NCBI RefSeq assembly: GCF_039524015.1
Contig: NZ_BAAAGF010000001.1
Coordinates: 310,001-374,000 of the forward strand
Origin: Gaetbulibacter_B jejuensis
GTDB lineage: Bacteria > Bacteroidota > Bacteroidia > Flavobacteriales > Flavobacteriaceae
Length of the DNA stretch: 64,000 bases
Direction of reading: 5' to 3'
Positions 51,701 through 61,392 of this stretch are shown piece after piece. The position numbers were made by a program, and so were the translations under genes. Below the pieces are notes generated by a model that searched no databases, was not told the DNA's origin, and was given only the letters and a program-made list of their open reading frames with translations. The first letter of the stretch is position 1; each line of letters begins with the position of its first letter.

Positions 51701-52807
51701 ATGCTAAAAAATTACTTACAGCGTATCGGTCTGATTATGTTGGTTTTGGTACAGTTTTCATGTGCCAAAGACGACAATTACATTTCTTTGCCTCAAGACG
51801 AAGACCCTATTGAAACGTCTCCTGTGGTTTTTGACATTGAGTCTGTTCCTTATCAAACACTTTCTGAATATAATTTCTTTGAAGGAGACTTATCAAACCT
51901 AAACCCTGTTTATGGTGTTTTACCTTATGATTTAATTTCTCCTCTGTTTTCAGATTATGCTCACAAAAAACGATTTGTTTGGATGCCTGAAGATGTAAGT
52001 GCTAGCTATGTTGATGACCATTCTGTTCTTAACTTCCCTGTTGGAACAATTCTCATCAAAAACTTCTATTTTGATACTGTTTCTCCTGGTTCGCAAACCA
52101 AAATTCTAGAAACAAGGTTAATGATTTTAAAGGAAGAAGGTTGGGTATTTGCAAATTACAAATGGAACGAAGAACAAACTGAAGCTAATTTTGATTTAAA
52201 CGGAAGTTTTGAAGCTTTCAGTTTTACTGAAAACAATATTGAAAGAAATGTAAATTATCGTATTCCTGCAGAAGCAGAATGTTTAACCTGTCATAAATCA
52301 TCTAGTGACACTTCAATTCCAATAGGTCCTAAACCACAAAACTTAAACAAAAGTTTTTCTTATGAAGATGGCACAAAAAACCAACTTCAAAAATGGATTG
52401 AAATGGGTTATTTAACAGGAAGTGTTCCTCAAAACATCTACTCTGTTGTTGACTGGAGTAATGAAAGCGAGCCTCTAGAGCTTCGTGTTAGATCTTATCT
52501 AGACATTAATTGTGCCCATTGCCATTCAGACGATAGACACTGCGATTATAGACCTGTAAGATTTGCTTTTAATGAATCAGAAGATATTACCAACCTAGGC
52601 GTTTGTGTTGAACCTCATACAGTTATTGATCCTGCGTTAACTTATATTGTAAGCCCAGGAAACATACAACGCTCTGTAATACCAACAAGATTAAATACAA
52701 CAGAGGAATCCTTGAGAATGCCTCTATTAGGAAGAACACTAATACACAAAGAAGGTGTTGACTTAATAGAAGAATGGATAAACTCGCTAAATACTATATG
52801 TGAATAA
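51701..52807 (+). CDS. SO2930-type diheme c cytochrome lipoprotein, module copy 1
   Basis: 368 residues. The signal peptide ends in FSCAK, giving lipid-anchored Cys21. The protein is short on known domains except two heme-binding motifs: Cys194-Cys197-His198 (AECLTCHKS) and Cys271-Cys274-His275 (NCAHCHSD). Before them, LSPLFSDYAHKKRF-like phrases (here ISPLFSDYAHKKRFVWMP) and VGTILIKNFYF are hallmarks of the SO2930 family. Heme c attachment means it acts outside the cytoplasmic membrane in electron transfer. It is directly followed by an FG-GAP protein, and this pair is repeated at 55017-58793. Confidence 0.9.
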   Translation: MLKNYLQRIGLIMLVLVQFSCAKDDNYISLPQDEDPIETSPVVFDIESVPYQTLSEYNFFEGDLSNLNPVYGVLPYDLISPLFSDYAHKKRFVWMPEDVSASYVDDHSVLNFPVGTILIKNFYFDTVSPGSQTKILETRLMILKEEGWVFANYKWNEEQTEANFDLNGSFEAFSFTENNIERNVNYRIPAEAECLTCHKSSSDTSIPIGPKPQNLNKSFSYEDGTKNQLQKWIEMGYLTGSVPQNIYSVVDWSNESEPLELRVRSYLDINCAHCHSDDRHCDYRPVRFAFNESEDITNLGVCVEPHTVIDPALTYIVSPGNIQRSVIPTRLNTTEESLRMPLLGRTLIHKEGVDLIEEWINSLNTICE

Positions 52808-52831
52808 TAATACTACTTATATAACTTAATT

Positions 52832-54931
52832 ATGAAACCTATAATAATATCAATCTTTGCCTTTTTTGTTACTGTTTCAGTAAACGCTCAAAGTTATAAC
52901 TCATGTACTGATGCGTTTAATGCTCCAACAATTACTGCCGGAACTTACTCTGTAGGAACAATAGATGGCGATGAACCAAGTGATTTTTGTATAACAGGTA
53001 GTAGCTCAAGTGTTACTGCTGCTGAGTGGGTTAAATATGTGCCAACTGCTGATTATTCAATTACGGTGAGTTCTGACCTTCCTGTTAATGGAAATAAAGA
53101 CACTCGCTTACACATTTACACAGGAACCTGTGGAAGTTTAACTTGTGTTGGTGGTGATGATGATTCAGGTACATTTACAGGAACAAATACTGGTTCGTAT
53201 TTATCTGTGTTAACAGTAGAGGTAACTGCAAATCAAACGTACTACATTGTTTGGGACAACAAGTATACAGATAGTAATGACTTTGACTTTGAATTAACCG
53301 AAAATCCTCCAACTCCTCCTGTTCCTGTTACATTTACAACTCAGGCTTCTGGAATGTCTGGTTCTTACAAAAGAGGTATGGTAGATATGAATGGTGATTT
53401 TCTAGACGATTTAGTTGCCGTTAATACCGATTCAACTTACGTTTCAGGATATGATATTGAAGGTGACCCTATTTACACAACTGTTGAAAAACCTTATATC
53501 TTTATTCGTTATCAATTAGCTGGAGGAGCATTTCAAAAAACCAAAATAGTTACTTCTTATCCTGATTATAAACCGTCTTGGAGTTTAGCTGCAGGAGATT
53601 GGGACGCTAATGGGTACAATGATCTTTTATATGGTGGGAACTCTGGTGTAACATTCATGAAAGCTAACTCAACAGGAACTGCATATACCGAAATCTCTGG
53701 TCCTGAATATGTTTTTTCACAACGTTCAAACTTTGTTGATATTAATAATGATGGTCATTTAGATGCATTTGTTTGTCATGACACGGCTCCTAGCGTATCC
53801 TATATTAATGATGGTTCTAATAATCTCATCTATGAAAACACTAATGGATTAGGAGATTATGCTTCGGGTGGAAACTATGGTTCTATTTGGGTCGATTATG
53901 ATAACGACAGAGATATAGATATGTTTATGGCTAAATGTGGCGGTAGTACCGAAAGAAGAACAAACCAGTTGTACAGAAACAACGGAAATGGAACTTACAC
54001 CGAAGTAGGAACTGTAGCTGGTTTAGACGATATAATGCAAACTTGGTCTTCGGCTTGGGGTGATTTTGATAACGATGGAGATATGGATATTTACATTGGC
54101 TCAAGTACTGCAAACGACCATAAAATAATGCGCAACAATAATGATGGTACTTTTACTGATGTTACTGCAGGATCAGGTATAAGTAGCGCTAATCAAGGAA
54201 TAGAGTGTGTTGCAGGTGATTTTGATAATGATGGGTATTTAGATGTGCTTTCAAATGGATCTATTTTGTTTGGTGATGGCACATTAAAATTTAATGTATA
54301 TAGTGGTCCTCCTAGTGGCTCAATTGGCGATATAAACAATGATGGTTTCTTAGATGTCTTTACTAATAGCGTTTATGTAAATGATGGCAACAGTAATAAC
54401 TGGATAAAAATTATTACCATTGGAGATCAAGCTGGTGGTTATAGTAATATTAATGGTATTGGAGCTAGAGTGGAAATTAATTCTGCTTTAGGAACTCAAA
54501 TTAGAGATGTTCAAAGCGGAACTGGTTTTAGGCACATGAGTACATTAAATACACATTTTGGTATTGGTACAGATAGCTCTATAAACTATATAAGAATTTA
54601 TTGGCCATCAGGAATTATCGATCAAGTTAACAACCCTTCAATTAACGGAAGTATTACAATTGTAGAAGGAGCTAATACATTAGGACTAGAAGATTCAATG
54701 GTTAATGATTTAATTCTTTATCCAAACCCAACTAAAGACATTTTAAACTTAGGAAGAATAGACAATTTAGCAGATGCCTTTTACACCATTTTTGATATTA
54801 CTGGCAAACGTGTAGTAAATGCTAAACTTAGCCAAAACTCTATTGATGTTTCACATTTAAATTCAGGAAACTATATTTTAAGAGTAGTATATGGCGCATC
54901 AATTAAAACCCAAAAATTTATCAAATACTAA
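52832..54931 (+). CDS. T9SS-exported FG-GAP / ASPIC-UnbV protein, module copy 1
   Basis: 699 residues. Signal peptide (ISIFAFFVTVSVNAQ). Residues 21-155 form a PPC-like beta domain with paired cysteines (CTDAFNAPTITAGTY, CGSLTCVGGDDDSG). From about 170 come VCBS/FG-GAP repeats with calcium-binding DxNxDGxxD loops (VDINNDGHLDAFV, VDYDNDRDIDMFM, GDFDNDGDMDIYI, GDINNDGFLDVFT). An ASPIC/UnbV domain follows (GARVEINSALGTQIRDVQSG, FGIGTDSSINYIRIYWPSG). The C terminus is a type A T9SS sorting domain (LILYPNPTKDILNLG). It should be a surface beta-propeller working with the preceding cytochrome. Confidence 0.9.
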   Translation: MKPIIISIFAFFVTVSVNAQSYNSCTDAFNAPTITAGTYSVGTIDGDEPSDFCITGSSSSVTAAEWVKYVPTADYSITVSSDLPVNGNKDTRLHIYTGTCGSLTCVGGDDDSGTFTGTNTGSYLSVLTVEVTANQTYYIVWDNKYTDSNDFDFELTENPPTPPVPVTFTTQASGMSGSYKRGMVDMNGDFLDDLVAVNTDSTYVSGYDIEGDPIYTTVEKPYIFIRYQLAGGAFQKTKIVTSYPDYKPSWSLAAGDWDANGYNDLLYGGNSGVTFMKANSTGTAYTEISGPEYVFSQRSNFVDINNDGHLDAFVCHDTAPSVSYINDGSNNLIYENTNGLGDYASGGNYGSIWVDYDNDRDIDMFMAKCGGSTERRTNQLYRNNGNGTYTEVGTVAGLDDIMQTWSSAWGDFDNDGDMDIYIGSSTANDHKIMRNNNDGTFTDVTAGSGISSANQGIECVAGDFDNDGYLDVLSNGSILFGDGTLKFNVYSGPPSGSIGDINNDGFLDVFTNSVYVNDGNSNNWIKIITIGDQAGGYSNINGIGARVEINSALGTQIRDVQSGTGFRHMSTLNTHFGIGTDSSINYIRIYWPSGIIDQVNNPSINGSITIVEGANTLGLEDSMVNDLILYPNPTKDILNLGRIDNLADAFYTIFDITGKRVVNAKLSQNSIDVSHLNSGNYILRVVYGASIKTQKFIKY

Positions 54932-55016
54932 ACCATTTAACAATAAACACATCATATTTTAAAAGCTTTTAGCTTTAAGCAGATATATTTCTTATATTAG
55001 GCTTCTTTTCTTACTT

Positions 55017-56372
55017 ATGTTGAAAAAAGCTCTGTTATTAGGAATATTACTTGTTTGCTTTTCTTGTGGTTCAGACGATAATTACGTTTCAAGAGAAATT
55101 GAAACAAGTCTTGATACTGCTTCAACTCAAGAGTCTGTTTCTGTTCAAATAGCTATTTTTGAAAACGATGGTTATATTCCCGAACAAGGATTTTTAACAA
55201 TAACTACTGCTTCTAATGGTTTTGTGGAAATTTTAAACAATAACACGCAAACTATTTTAGATGACCTTGTGGTTTACACTCCAAGTCCAAACTTTACTGG
55301 TCAAGACACCTTTACTTACACAGTTTGTGAAAATGAAAACTCTTCAATCTGTGTTACTGAAACTGTATCTATTACTGTGACTTCAGCCTCAACCGTAAGC
55401 TTCAACCTTAACGAAATACCTTATCAAAACTTATCGGAGTATGGGTTTTTTACTGGAACTTTAAAAGACTTAAATCCTAGTTCAGGAGTTGTTCCTTACG
55501 ATCTTAGTTCTCCTCTTTTTAGTGATTATGCTCATAAAAAACGTTTTTTATGGATGCCTAATAATGTTTCTGCTCAATATGTTAATGATCACAGTCCTTT
55601 CGATTTTCCTGTTGGTACAGTACTGATTAAAAATTTTTATTACGAAAATGTTCAACCAACAAATACAACCGTACTTATTGAAACCCGATTAATGTACATG
55701 ACTGATGAAGGTTGGGATTTTGCAAAATATGTTTGGAATGATGAACAAACCGAAGCGACTTTTACAGATGATGGCAGCTTTAAAAGTATCGAGTGGATAG
55801 AAAACTCACAACTTAAAACGGTTAATTACCGAATACCCTCCAAAAATGAATGTTTCACTTGCCATAACAAATTTGGAACTCCACTTCCTATTGGTCCTAA
55901 ACCGCAAAATATAAATAAAGAATACAATTACTCCGAAGGTTTAAAGAATCAATTAAACAAGTGGATTGAGGTTGGTTACCTAGAAAACACCATACCTTCC
56001 AACATCGTATCAACTGTTAACTGGGAAGATGGGTCGCTTCCTTTAGAAATTAGAGCTAGGTCATACATTGATATAAACTGTGCGCATTGTCACTCAGACG
56101 AGAGTTATTGTGAGTACAGGTCAATGCGTTTTGCTTTTAACGAAAACGACAACCAAGAAAACATGGGTGTTTGTGTTGATGCTGATACGCAAGTCGAAGG
56201 GCTAACAACAATAGTAACACCAAACAACTTTAACGAATCCATACTACACTTTAGAATTAATTCTGTGCAAGATCAATATAGAATGCCTTTACTAGGTAGA
56301 ACTTTAAAACATGTTGAAGGCGTTAGATTAATAGAAGAATGGATAAACTCCTTAAATACAGATTGCCAATAA
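55017..56372 (+). CDS. SO2930-type diheme c cytochrome lipoprotein, module copy 2
   Basis: 451 residues. The lipobox gives Cys17 (CFSCGSD). An Ig/cadherin-like domain of about 100 residues is inserted between anchor and cytochrome part (VYTPSPNFTGQDTFTYTVCE), absent from copy 1. The core then parallels copy 1 closely: SSPLFSDYAHKKRFLWMP, VGTVLIKNFYYENV, and two heme sites, Cys279-Cys282-His283 (NECFTCHN) and Cys355-Cys358-His359 (NCAHCHSD). The C termini are also alike (RMPLLGRTLKHVEGVRLIEE). The two cytochromes probably arose by tandem duplication and diverged. Electron donor and acceptor are unknown. Confidence 0.9.
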   Translation: MLKKALLLGILLVCFSCGSDDNYVSREIETSLDTASTQESVSVQIAIFENDGYIPEQGFLTITTASNGFVEILNNNTQTILDDLVVYTPSPNFTGQDTFTYTVCENENSSICVTETVSITVTSASTVSFNLNEIPYQNLSEYGFFTGTLKDLNPSSGVVPYDLSSPLFSDYAHKKRFLWMPNNVSAQYVNDHSPFDFPVGTVLIKNFYYENVQPTNTTVLIETRLMYMTDEGWDFAKYVWNDEQTEATFTDDGSFKSIEWIENSQLKTVNYRIPSKNECFTCHNKFGTPLPIGPKPQNINKEYNYSEGLKNQLNKWIEVGYLENTIPSNIVSTVNWEDGSLPLEIRARSYIDINCAHCHSDESYCEYRSMRFAFNENDNQENMGVCVDADTQVEGLTTIVTPNNFNESILHFRINSVQDQYRMPLLGRTLKHVEGVRLIEEWINSLNTDCQ

Positions 56373-56390
56373 ATTAAAACTAATCATGAT

Positions 56391-58793
56391 ATGAAAAAAA
56401 TTACTCTAGTTTTATTTTTAATTTCGAGCTGCTTAAGTGCTCAAGTTTTAAATCAATCAGCCAATTGGCCAAATACCAACTGGACACTATCAGGAACCTA
56501 TGATAGTAATCCATTAATTTTTGTAGAAAACCCAACAGTAGATTCATCAACATTTTCATTTGATGAAGACGAAGCTGGTGATAACTCTATAAATAATATT
56601 GCTGCTGTTTCTCCAGTAATTAATCTAACCAATGCTTATAATGCAGGGGAAACATGGATACTAGTAGACGCTAATTACGTTATTAGTATTTATCAAGATG
56701 AATCTTTAAGTTTAGAGTATTGGGACGATGACGCTTCGAGTTGGATTAGTTGGGGAACTCCTATTACCTCTAATTCATCTGGTGCGCCAAACAGCAATTT
56801 TTGTGCTGGTCCACCTGAAGCCTTAAATGCAGGTCATTTAAACATTTCAGCTTTTACTGCCAACCAACTGGCAAACTTTCAATATCGAATTCATTATAAT
56901 GATAATAGTTCTTGGGGTTGGGGATTTTGTCTTACCTCACCAACCATTTACTCTCAAATGCCTCCTGCTTGTCCTAATATAACTAACCTTAGTGTGAGTA
57001 ACGTTTCTTATGATTCTGCAGATATTTTTTGGCAAGCAGGTGATGTAGAATCATCTTGGGAAATAGCTATTCAATTGGCTGGAACAGGAGTGCCAACAGG
57101 TTCAGGAGAAAGCACAACTTATAATAATCCTTATGAGGCTAGTAGCCTATTAGACAATACAACTTATGAAGTTTATGTTAGAGGAAATTGTGGAGGTGGA
57201 GATTATAGCAATTGGATAGGTCCTGTTAACTTTACTACACCTGTATTATCTAGAGTTAACTTTACTCAAGATCCAATAGATGTTGCCTCTGGTTACGATT
57301 TAACTGTTGTAGACATGAACAATGACTTCTTAGACGATATCGTTTCTGTATCAAATACTAATGTAAATATTCATTACCAATTAAGTACTGGAGGTTTTAA
57401 TGAAGCTAATTTACCGACACCTGAAGCTGACTTTATGCCTGGGTGGAGTATGGCAGCAGCAGACTTTGATGCTAATGGATATACAGACCTAGTTTATGGA
57501 AATACATTTGGAGTTACTTTTATGAAGGCAAATGATACAGGTACTGCTTTTACTGAAATCTCTGGTCCTGAAGACGTATTTTCTCAACGCACAAACTTTG
57601 TTGACATCAATAACGATGGGCATCTCGACGCTTTTGTTTGTCATGATGTTGCTCCTAACGTTTTCTATATTAACGATGGAAATGGCAACCTAACATTTAA
57701 CCAAGGTGGATTAGGCGATTATTCATCTGGTGGTAATTATGGCTCTATCTGGATTGATTATGATAACGATAGAGATATTGATATGTTTATTGCTAAATGC
57801 GGAGGAGAAGTTGCGAGAAGAACCAATCAAATGTTAACCAATAATGGAGATGGCACTTTTACTGAAAACGCTACTGCCTTAGGACTTGACGACCCAATGC
57901 AGACATGGTCTTCAACTTGGGGAGATTATGATAACGATGGAGACATGGATGTGTTTGTTGGTGCAAGTTCAGGAAGTCACAAGTTAATGAGAAATAATGG
58001 TAATGGTACTTTTACCGATGTAACTTCTGGAGCAGGTGTAAGTACTGCTCCTACTGGTCATGAAAACGTAAGTTATGATTTTGACAATGATGGTTTTTTA
58101 GACATTGCTTGTAATGGTACAATTATGTATGGAAAAGGAGACCTCACATTTGAAGATATAGATAATGCGCAATTGAGTTACGCCAACGGATCGTTTGGAG
58201 ACTTAAACAATGATGGTTTTATAGATGCTTACTACAACGAAACCATATACTGGAACAATACAACACCTAACAACTGGATAACAATTAATACTGTAGGTAC
58301 AGTTAGCAATATTCATGGTATTGGAGCCAGAGTTGAAATTCATACAGATTCTGGTACTCAAATAAGAGACGTAAGAAGTGGTGAAGGCTTTAAATACATG
58401 AGTACACTTAATACTCACTTTGGTTTAGGCTCTCAAACAAGTATTAATAATATTACTATTTATTGGCCTTCTGGTATTATAGATATTGTTGAAAACCCAA
58501 CAATAAATACTAGTGTAGTTGTTGTTGAAGGAGAAACTCTTGGGTTGGACGATACGCTAACAGATAACTTAATTATCTACCCTAACCCTACAAAAGACTT
58601 TTTGAATATTTCTCTTCCTGCTGATAACCTTGAAAGTGCTATTTACACTATTTTCGATATCTCAGGTAAACGTGTTAGCAATGCTAAATTAGATGGTTCA
58701 ATCATAGATGTATCCTACTTAAGTTCAGGAAATTATGTTTTAAGAATCATTTCTGGAAATTCAATTAAAACTCAAAAATTTATAAAACAGTAA
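56391..58793 (+). CDS. T9SS-exported FG-GAP / ASPIC-UnbV protein with Fn3 domain, module copy 2
   Basis: 800 residues. Signal peptide (LVLFLISSCLSAQ). Its N-terminal half differs from copy 1: a jellyroll-like domain (20-185) and a fibronectin type III domain (about 190-285; PNITNLSVSNVSYDSADIFW, ENTTYEVYVRGNCGGG-like NTTYEVYVRGNCGGG). The FG-GAP region (from about 300) and ASPIC/UnbV part (GARVEIHTDSGTQIRDVRSG, FGLGSQTSINNITIYWPSG) are very similar to copy 1, as is the T9SS type A tail (LIIYPNPTKDFLNISLP). The two modules share a C-terminal machine but have different N-terminal binding domains. Confidence 0.9.
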   Translation: MKKITLVLFLISSCLSAQVLNQSANWPNTNWTLSGTYDSNPLIFVENPTVDSSTFSFDEDEAGDNSINNIAAVSPVINLTNAYNAGETWILVDANYVISIYQDESLSLEYWDDDASSWISWGTPITSNSSGAPNSNFCAGPPEALNAGHLNISAFTANQLANFQYRIHYNDNSSWGWGFCLTSPTIYSQMPPACPNITNLSVSNVSYDSADIFWQAGDVESSWEIAIQLAGTGVPTGSGESTTYNNPYEASSLLDNTTYEVYVRGNCGGGDYSNWIGPVNFTTPVLSRVNFTQDPIDVASGYDLTVVDMNNDFLDDIVSVSNTNVNIHYQLSTGGFNEANLPTPEADFMPGWSMAAADFDANGYTDLVYGNTFGVTFMKANDTGTAFTEISGPEDVFSQRTNFVDINNDGHLDAFVCHDVAPNVFYINDGNGNLTFNQGGLGDYSSGGNYGSIWIDYDNDRDIDMFIAKCGGEVARRTNQMLTNNGDGTFTENATALGLDDPMQTWSSTWGDYDNDGDMDVFVGASSGSHKLMRNNGNGTFTDVTSGAGVSTAPTGHENVSYDFDNDGFLDIACNGTIMYGKGDLTFEDIDNAQLSYANGSFGDLNNDGFIDAYYNETIYWNNTTPNNWITINTVGTVSNIHGIGARVEIHTDSGTQIRDVRSGEGFKYMSTLNTHFGLGSQTSINNITIYWPSGIIDIVENPTINTSVVVVEGETLGLDDTLTDNLIIYPNPTKDFLNISLPADNLESAIYTIFDISGKRVSNAKLDGSIIDVSYLSSGNYVLRIISGNSIKTQKFIKQ

Positions 58794-58815
58794 CATACTT
58801 TTATATAAAATTTCT

Positions 58816-58846
58816 AAAATCGCTCAAGTAAATGAGCGATTTTTTT
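58816..58846 (+). terminator. Terminator after the second cytochrome/FG-GAP module
   Basis: AAAATCGCTCA (58816-58826) pairs perfectly with TGAGCGATTTT (58833-58843) around AGTAAA, followed by T residues. Confidence 0.85.
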
Positions 58847-58850
58847 ATGG

Positions 58851-58858
58851 TATTTTTG
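58851..58858 (+). promoter_or_regulatory. -7 box for the ABC ATPase gene
   Basis: TATTTTTG, a perfect TAnnTTTG match, only 4 bases before the ATG at 58863. If used, transcription would start at or very near the first codon, giving a leaderless mRNA. Confidence 0.5.
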
Positions 58859-58862
58859 CAGC

Positions 58863-59783
58863 ATGCTAAGCGTAAAGAACATTTCATTTAAATACAGTAA
58901 AGATTTTATACTTAAAGATATTGACTTCACTGTTAAAAAAGGAGAACATATCTCAATTATTGGCGAAAGTGGTTCAGGTAAATCAACACTGCTGAAGCTT
59001 ATTTACGGAGAATTGGATTGCACCAAAGGACAGCTGTTTTGGAATACGACCGAAATTTTAGGCCCTAAGTATAATCTTGTTGTTGGCTATCCCTTTATGA
59101 AATATGTATCGCAAGAATTCGATTTAATGCCTTTTACTTCTGTTGAAGAAAATATAGGCGCATTCCTATCTAATTTTTTTCCAGAAGAGAAAAAAGAACG
59201 CGTTAATGAACTTCTTGAAGTAGTTGAATTAAATGACTTTGCCAAAACTAAAGTAAAACTGCTTAGTGGAGGTCAAAAACAACGTGTAGCGTTAGCTAGA
59301 GCTATTGCAAAACAACCTGAAATATTGTTGCTAGATGAACCTTTTAGCCATATTGATAATTTTAAAAAACAAAGTCTAAGACGAAATCTTTTTAACTATT
59401 TAAAAGCAAAAAACATTGCTTGCGTTGTTGCCACACATGATAAAGAAGACGTCTTAGGATATGCTGATCGAATTTTAGTCTTAAACGATTCAAAAATTGT
59501 TGCAAACAACACACCTGAAGCTCTTTTTAAAAATCCTAAAGAACCTTTAATTGCTTCTTTTTTTGGAGAGTTTAATACTATTGGTGGTCAAATTATCTAC
59601 GCACATCAATTAAAAGTGGTTGAAAACTCTAAGCTGAATGTTACCGTAAAACAGTCTTACTTTAAGGGAACACATGTTTTAATTGAAGCTATATACAATG
59701 GAAGTTCGGTATTTTTTAACCACCATACCAAACTAGAAAAAAGAGCAAACGTGTGTTTAGAAGTTGTCACTCGACCTTATTGA
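58863..59783 (+). CDS. ABC transporter ATP-binding protein
   Basis: 306 residues. Walker A GESGSGKST (Lys40), the Q-loop in KYVSQEFDLMPFTSVEENIG, the signature LLSGGQKQRVALARAIA, Walker B ILLLDEPFSHID and the switch histidine in VVATHDKED are all present. The C-terminal 70 residues form an extra domain (from about 235) like the TOBE region of importer ATPases, fitting polyamine, iron or phosphonate-type uptake. No permease is nearby, so the substrate is unknown. Its 3' end overlaps the convergent GreA-like gene by 17 bases. Confidence 0.9.
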   Translation: MLSVKNISFKYSKDFILKDIDFTVKKGEHISIIGESGSGKSTLLKLIYGELDCTKGQLFWNTTEILGPKYNLVVGYPFMKYVSQEFDLMPFTSVEENIGAFLSNFFPEEKKERVNELLEVVELNDFAKTKVKLLSGGQKQRVALARAIAKQPEILLLDEPFSHIDNFKKQSLRRNLFNYLKAKNIACVVATHDKEDVLGYADRILVLNDSKIVANNTPEALFKNPKEPLIASFFGEFNTIGGQIIYAHQLKVVENSKLNVTVKQSYFKGTHVLIEAIYNGSSVFFNHHTKLEKRANVCLEVVTRPY

Positions 59784-60216
59784 TTTTAAAGGTTTTATCT
59801 CTAAAAACAACCTCATCACCTATCCTTTTCCCTGTTAGTTTTTGACCTATTGGTGTTTGTGGAGAAATTGCAAAAAAAGCTATTCCGTTAATACGTATTT
59901 GACCAGTACTTATTGCTATAAAATAATTTAAATCGCTAGTGTAAACAACACTTCCTAAGGTAATTTTTAAAGTTGTACTTAAAGGATTTACTTTAAAAAG
60001 AACCTCTTTTAAAGCTTCAGCTTCTCTAAGTTGTTCACCTGCTTTTTCTCGCTCTAACTGAATCATAGCTCGTCCTGTTTCGTGCTTATCTCCTGCACTA
60101 CTTTTGGTTTCAGAAAGTAATGATTGTTGAATTTCTTCTATGTTACGTTTGATAGCTTCAATTCTGTTTTCAACAAAATTTAAACACTGACTGTATAGTT
60201 CTTGCTTGATACTCAC
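59767..60216 (-). CDS. GreA/GreB-related coiled-coil protein
   Basis: 149 residues starting at GTG (60216), immediately after the stop of the FAD oxidoreductase gene. The N-terminal half is a long coiled coil (ENRIEAIKRNIEEIQQSLL) containing SSAGDKHETGRAM, and the C-terminal part is the FKBP-like Gre fold (ISPQTPIGQKLTGKRIGDEV). Proteins of this group enter the RNA polymerase secondary channel or are of unknown function; databases often misname them. The acidic tip of true GreA is not clear here. Confidence 0.75.
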   Translation of the reverse strand: MSIKQELYSQCLNFVENRIEAIKRNIEEIQQSLLSETKSSAGDKHETGRAMIQLEREKAGEQLREAEALKEVLFKVNPLSTTLKITLGSVVYTSDLNYFIAISTGQIRINGIAFFAISPQTPIGQKLTGKRIGDEVVFRDKTFKINKVE

Positions 60217-61329
60217 TTAAATTAACTCTGATAATTCTCTACCTATACTACTACCTATTGCAACTCCCATACCTCCTAAACGCACACCACAAAATACATT
60301 ATTGGACACTTGTTTAACAATAGCTTTCTTTTGATTACCAACTCCCATAATACCACTCCATCTATGTTCAATTTCAAAAGGTGTATGAGGTAAAATGGTG
60401 GTTTTTAATAACAGCTCTAGTTGGTCTTGAATTAATTTGGTTTGATTAAATACTGTTGTTTCTTCGCCTTTAAAATCAAGATGTCGGCCACCTCCAAAAA
60501 GGATTCTATTATCAATATTTCTGAAATAATAATAGCCTTTATCTAAATGAAACGTTCCTTTTATGGGTAAGTTTTCAATGGGTTTTGTAATTAAAATCTG
60601 GGCTCTTGCAGGTTTTACATCTTCATCTAATAATTGAGACGCAAAACCATTTGTGGCTATTATTAGCTTTTTGGTTTTAAACTCAAATGCATTGGTTTTT
60701 AGATGAACCGAAGCAGTTGCTTCCTCAAATGCTTCTAGTGTAAGGTTGTTAAGTATTTTAATGCCTTTATGCAACACTTTTTCTAGTAAAGCTTCCATCA
60801 TTAAACCAGTGTCTATTTGACCTTCAAACGGATTAAAAACGTACTTGTCTTTGATGTTTTTAAACTTAAAGTCGTTACCTCTTAAACCAAATACATCAGC
60901 CTTAAAAATAGAGTTTAACAAGCTGTTTACTGATTCTCGCTTGGACAAGCAATCTTCATATAATTCATGGTCTGTTTCAGAGAAAAGCTCATAACCACCC
61001 AATTGCTGATAATCTATCGCTTTATCAGATAAGTTTTCTCGCAATAATCGTAATCCTTCAATACGTTTTTTTACAAGGTTTACTACCTCTTCTTCTGTAT
61101 GTGTGTTTAAATCATCTAGAATTTCGCTTAAGCTACCAAAACAAGCAAATCCTGCATTTTTAGTACTTGCGCCTTGAGGTAAAATCCCTTTTTCTAAAAT
61201 TAAAATTTTAGCTTTTGGGTATTTATTTTTTAAGTGTAGTGCACAGTTTAAACCAACAATACCACTACCAACAATAGTAAAATCGATAGTGCTTAACCAT
61301 GTTTTTATTTCCCAGTAACTAAAATTCAA
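60217..61329 (-). CDS. FAD-dependent amino-acid-oxidase-like oxidoreductase (DAO family)
   Basis: 370 residues. The Rossmann start IVGSGIVGLNCALHL (GxGxxG) binds FAD, and the C terminus GVRLGGMGVAIGSSIGREL contains the second FAD-contact phrase. RWSGIMGVGNQKKAIV and ILFGGGRHLDF resemble DadA/glycine-oxidase-type substrate domains. No ATG precedes the FAD loop, so translation must begin at TTG (61329), which gives a flavobacterium-typical N terminus (NFSYWEIKTWLS). It oxidises an amine or amino acid; the substrate is unknown. It is upstream of the GreA-like gene with no gap. Confidence 0.87.
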   Translation of the reverse strand: MNFSYWEIKTWLSTIDFTIVGSGIVGLNCALHLKNKYPKAKILILEKGILPQGASTKNAGFACFGSLSEILDDLNTHTEEEVVNLVKKRIEGLRLLRENLSDKAIDYQQLGGYELFSETDHELYEDCLSKRESVNSLLNSIFKADVFGLRGNDFKFKNIKDKYVFNPFEGQIDTGLMMEALLEKVLHKGIKILNNLTLEAFEEATASVHLKTNAFEFKTKKLIIATNGFASQLLDEDVKPARAQILITKPIENLPIKGTFHLDKGYYYFRNIDNRILFGGGRHLDFKGEETTVFNQTKLIQDQLELLLKTTILPHTPFEIEHRWSGIMGVGNQKKAIVKQVSNNVFCGVRLGGMGVAIGSSIGRELSELI

Positions 61330-61392
61330 AAAGACGAAAGGTTTATTACCGTAAATGTACTTATTTTTTAGTAGTATTTTTGACTTGTGTTA

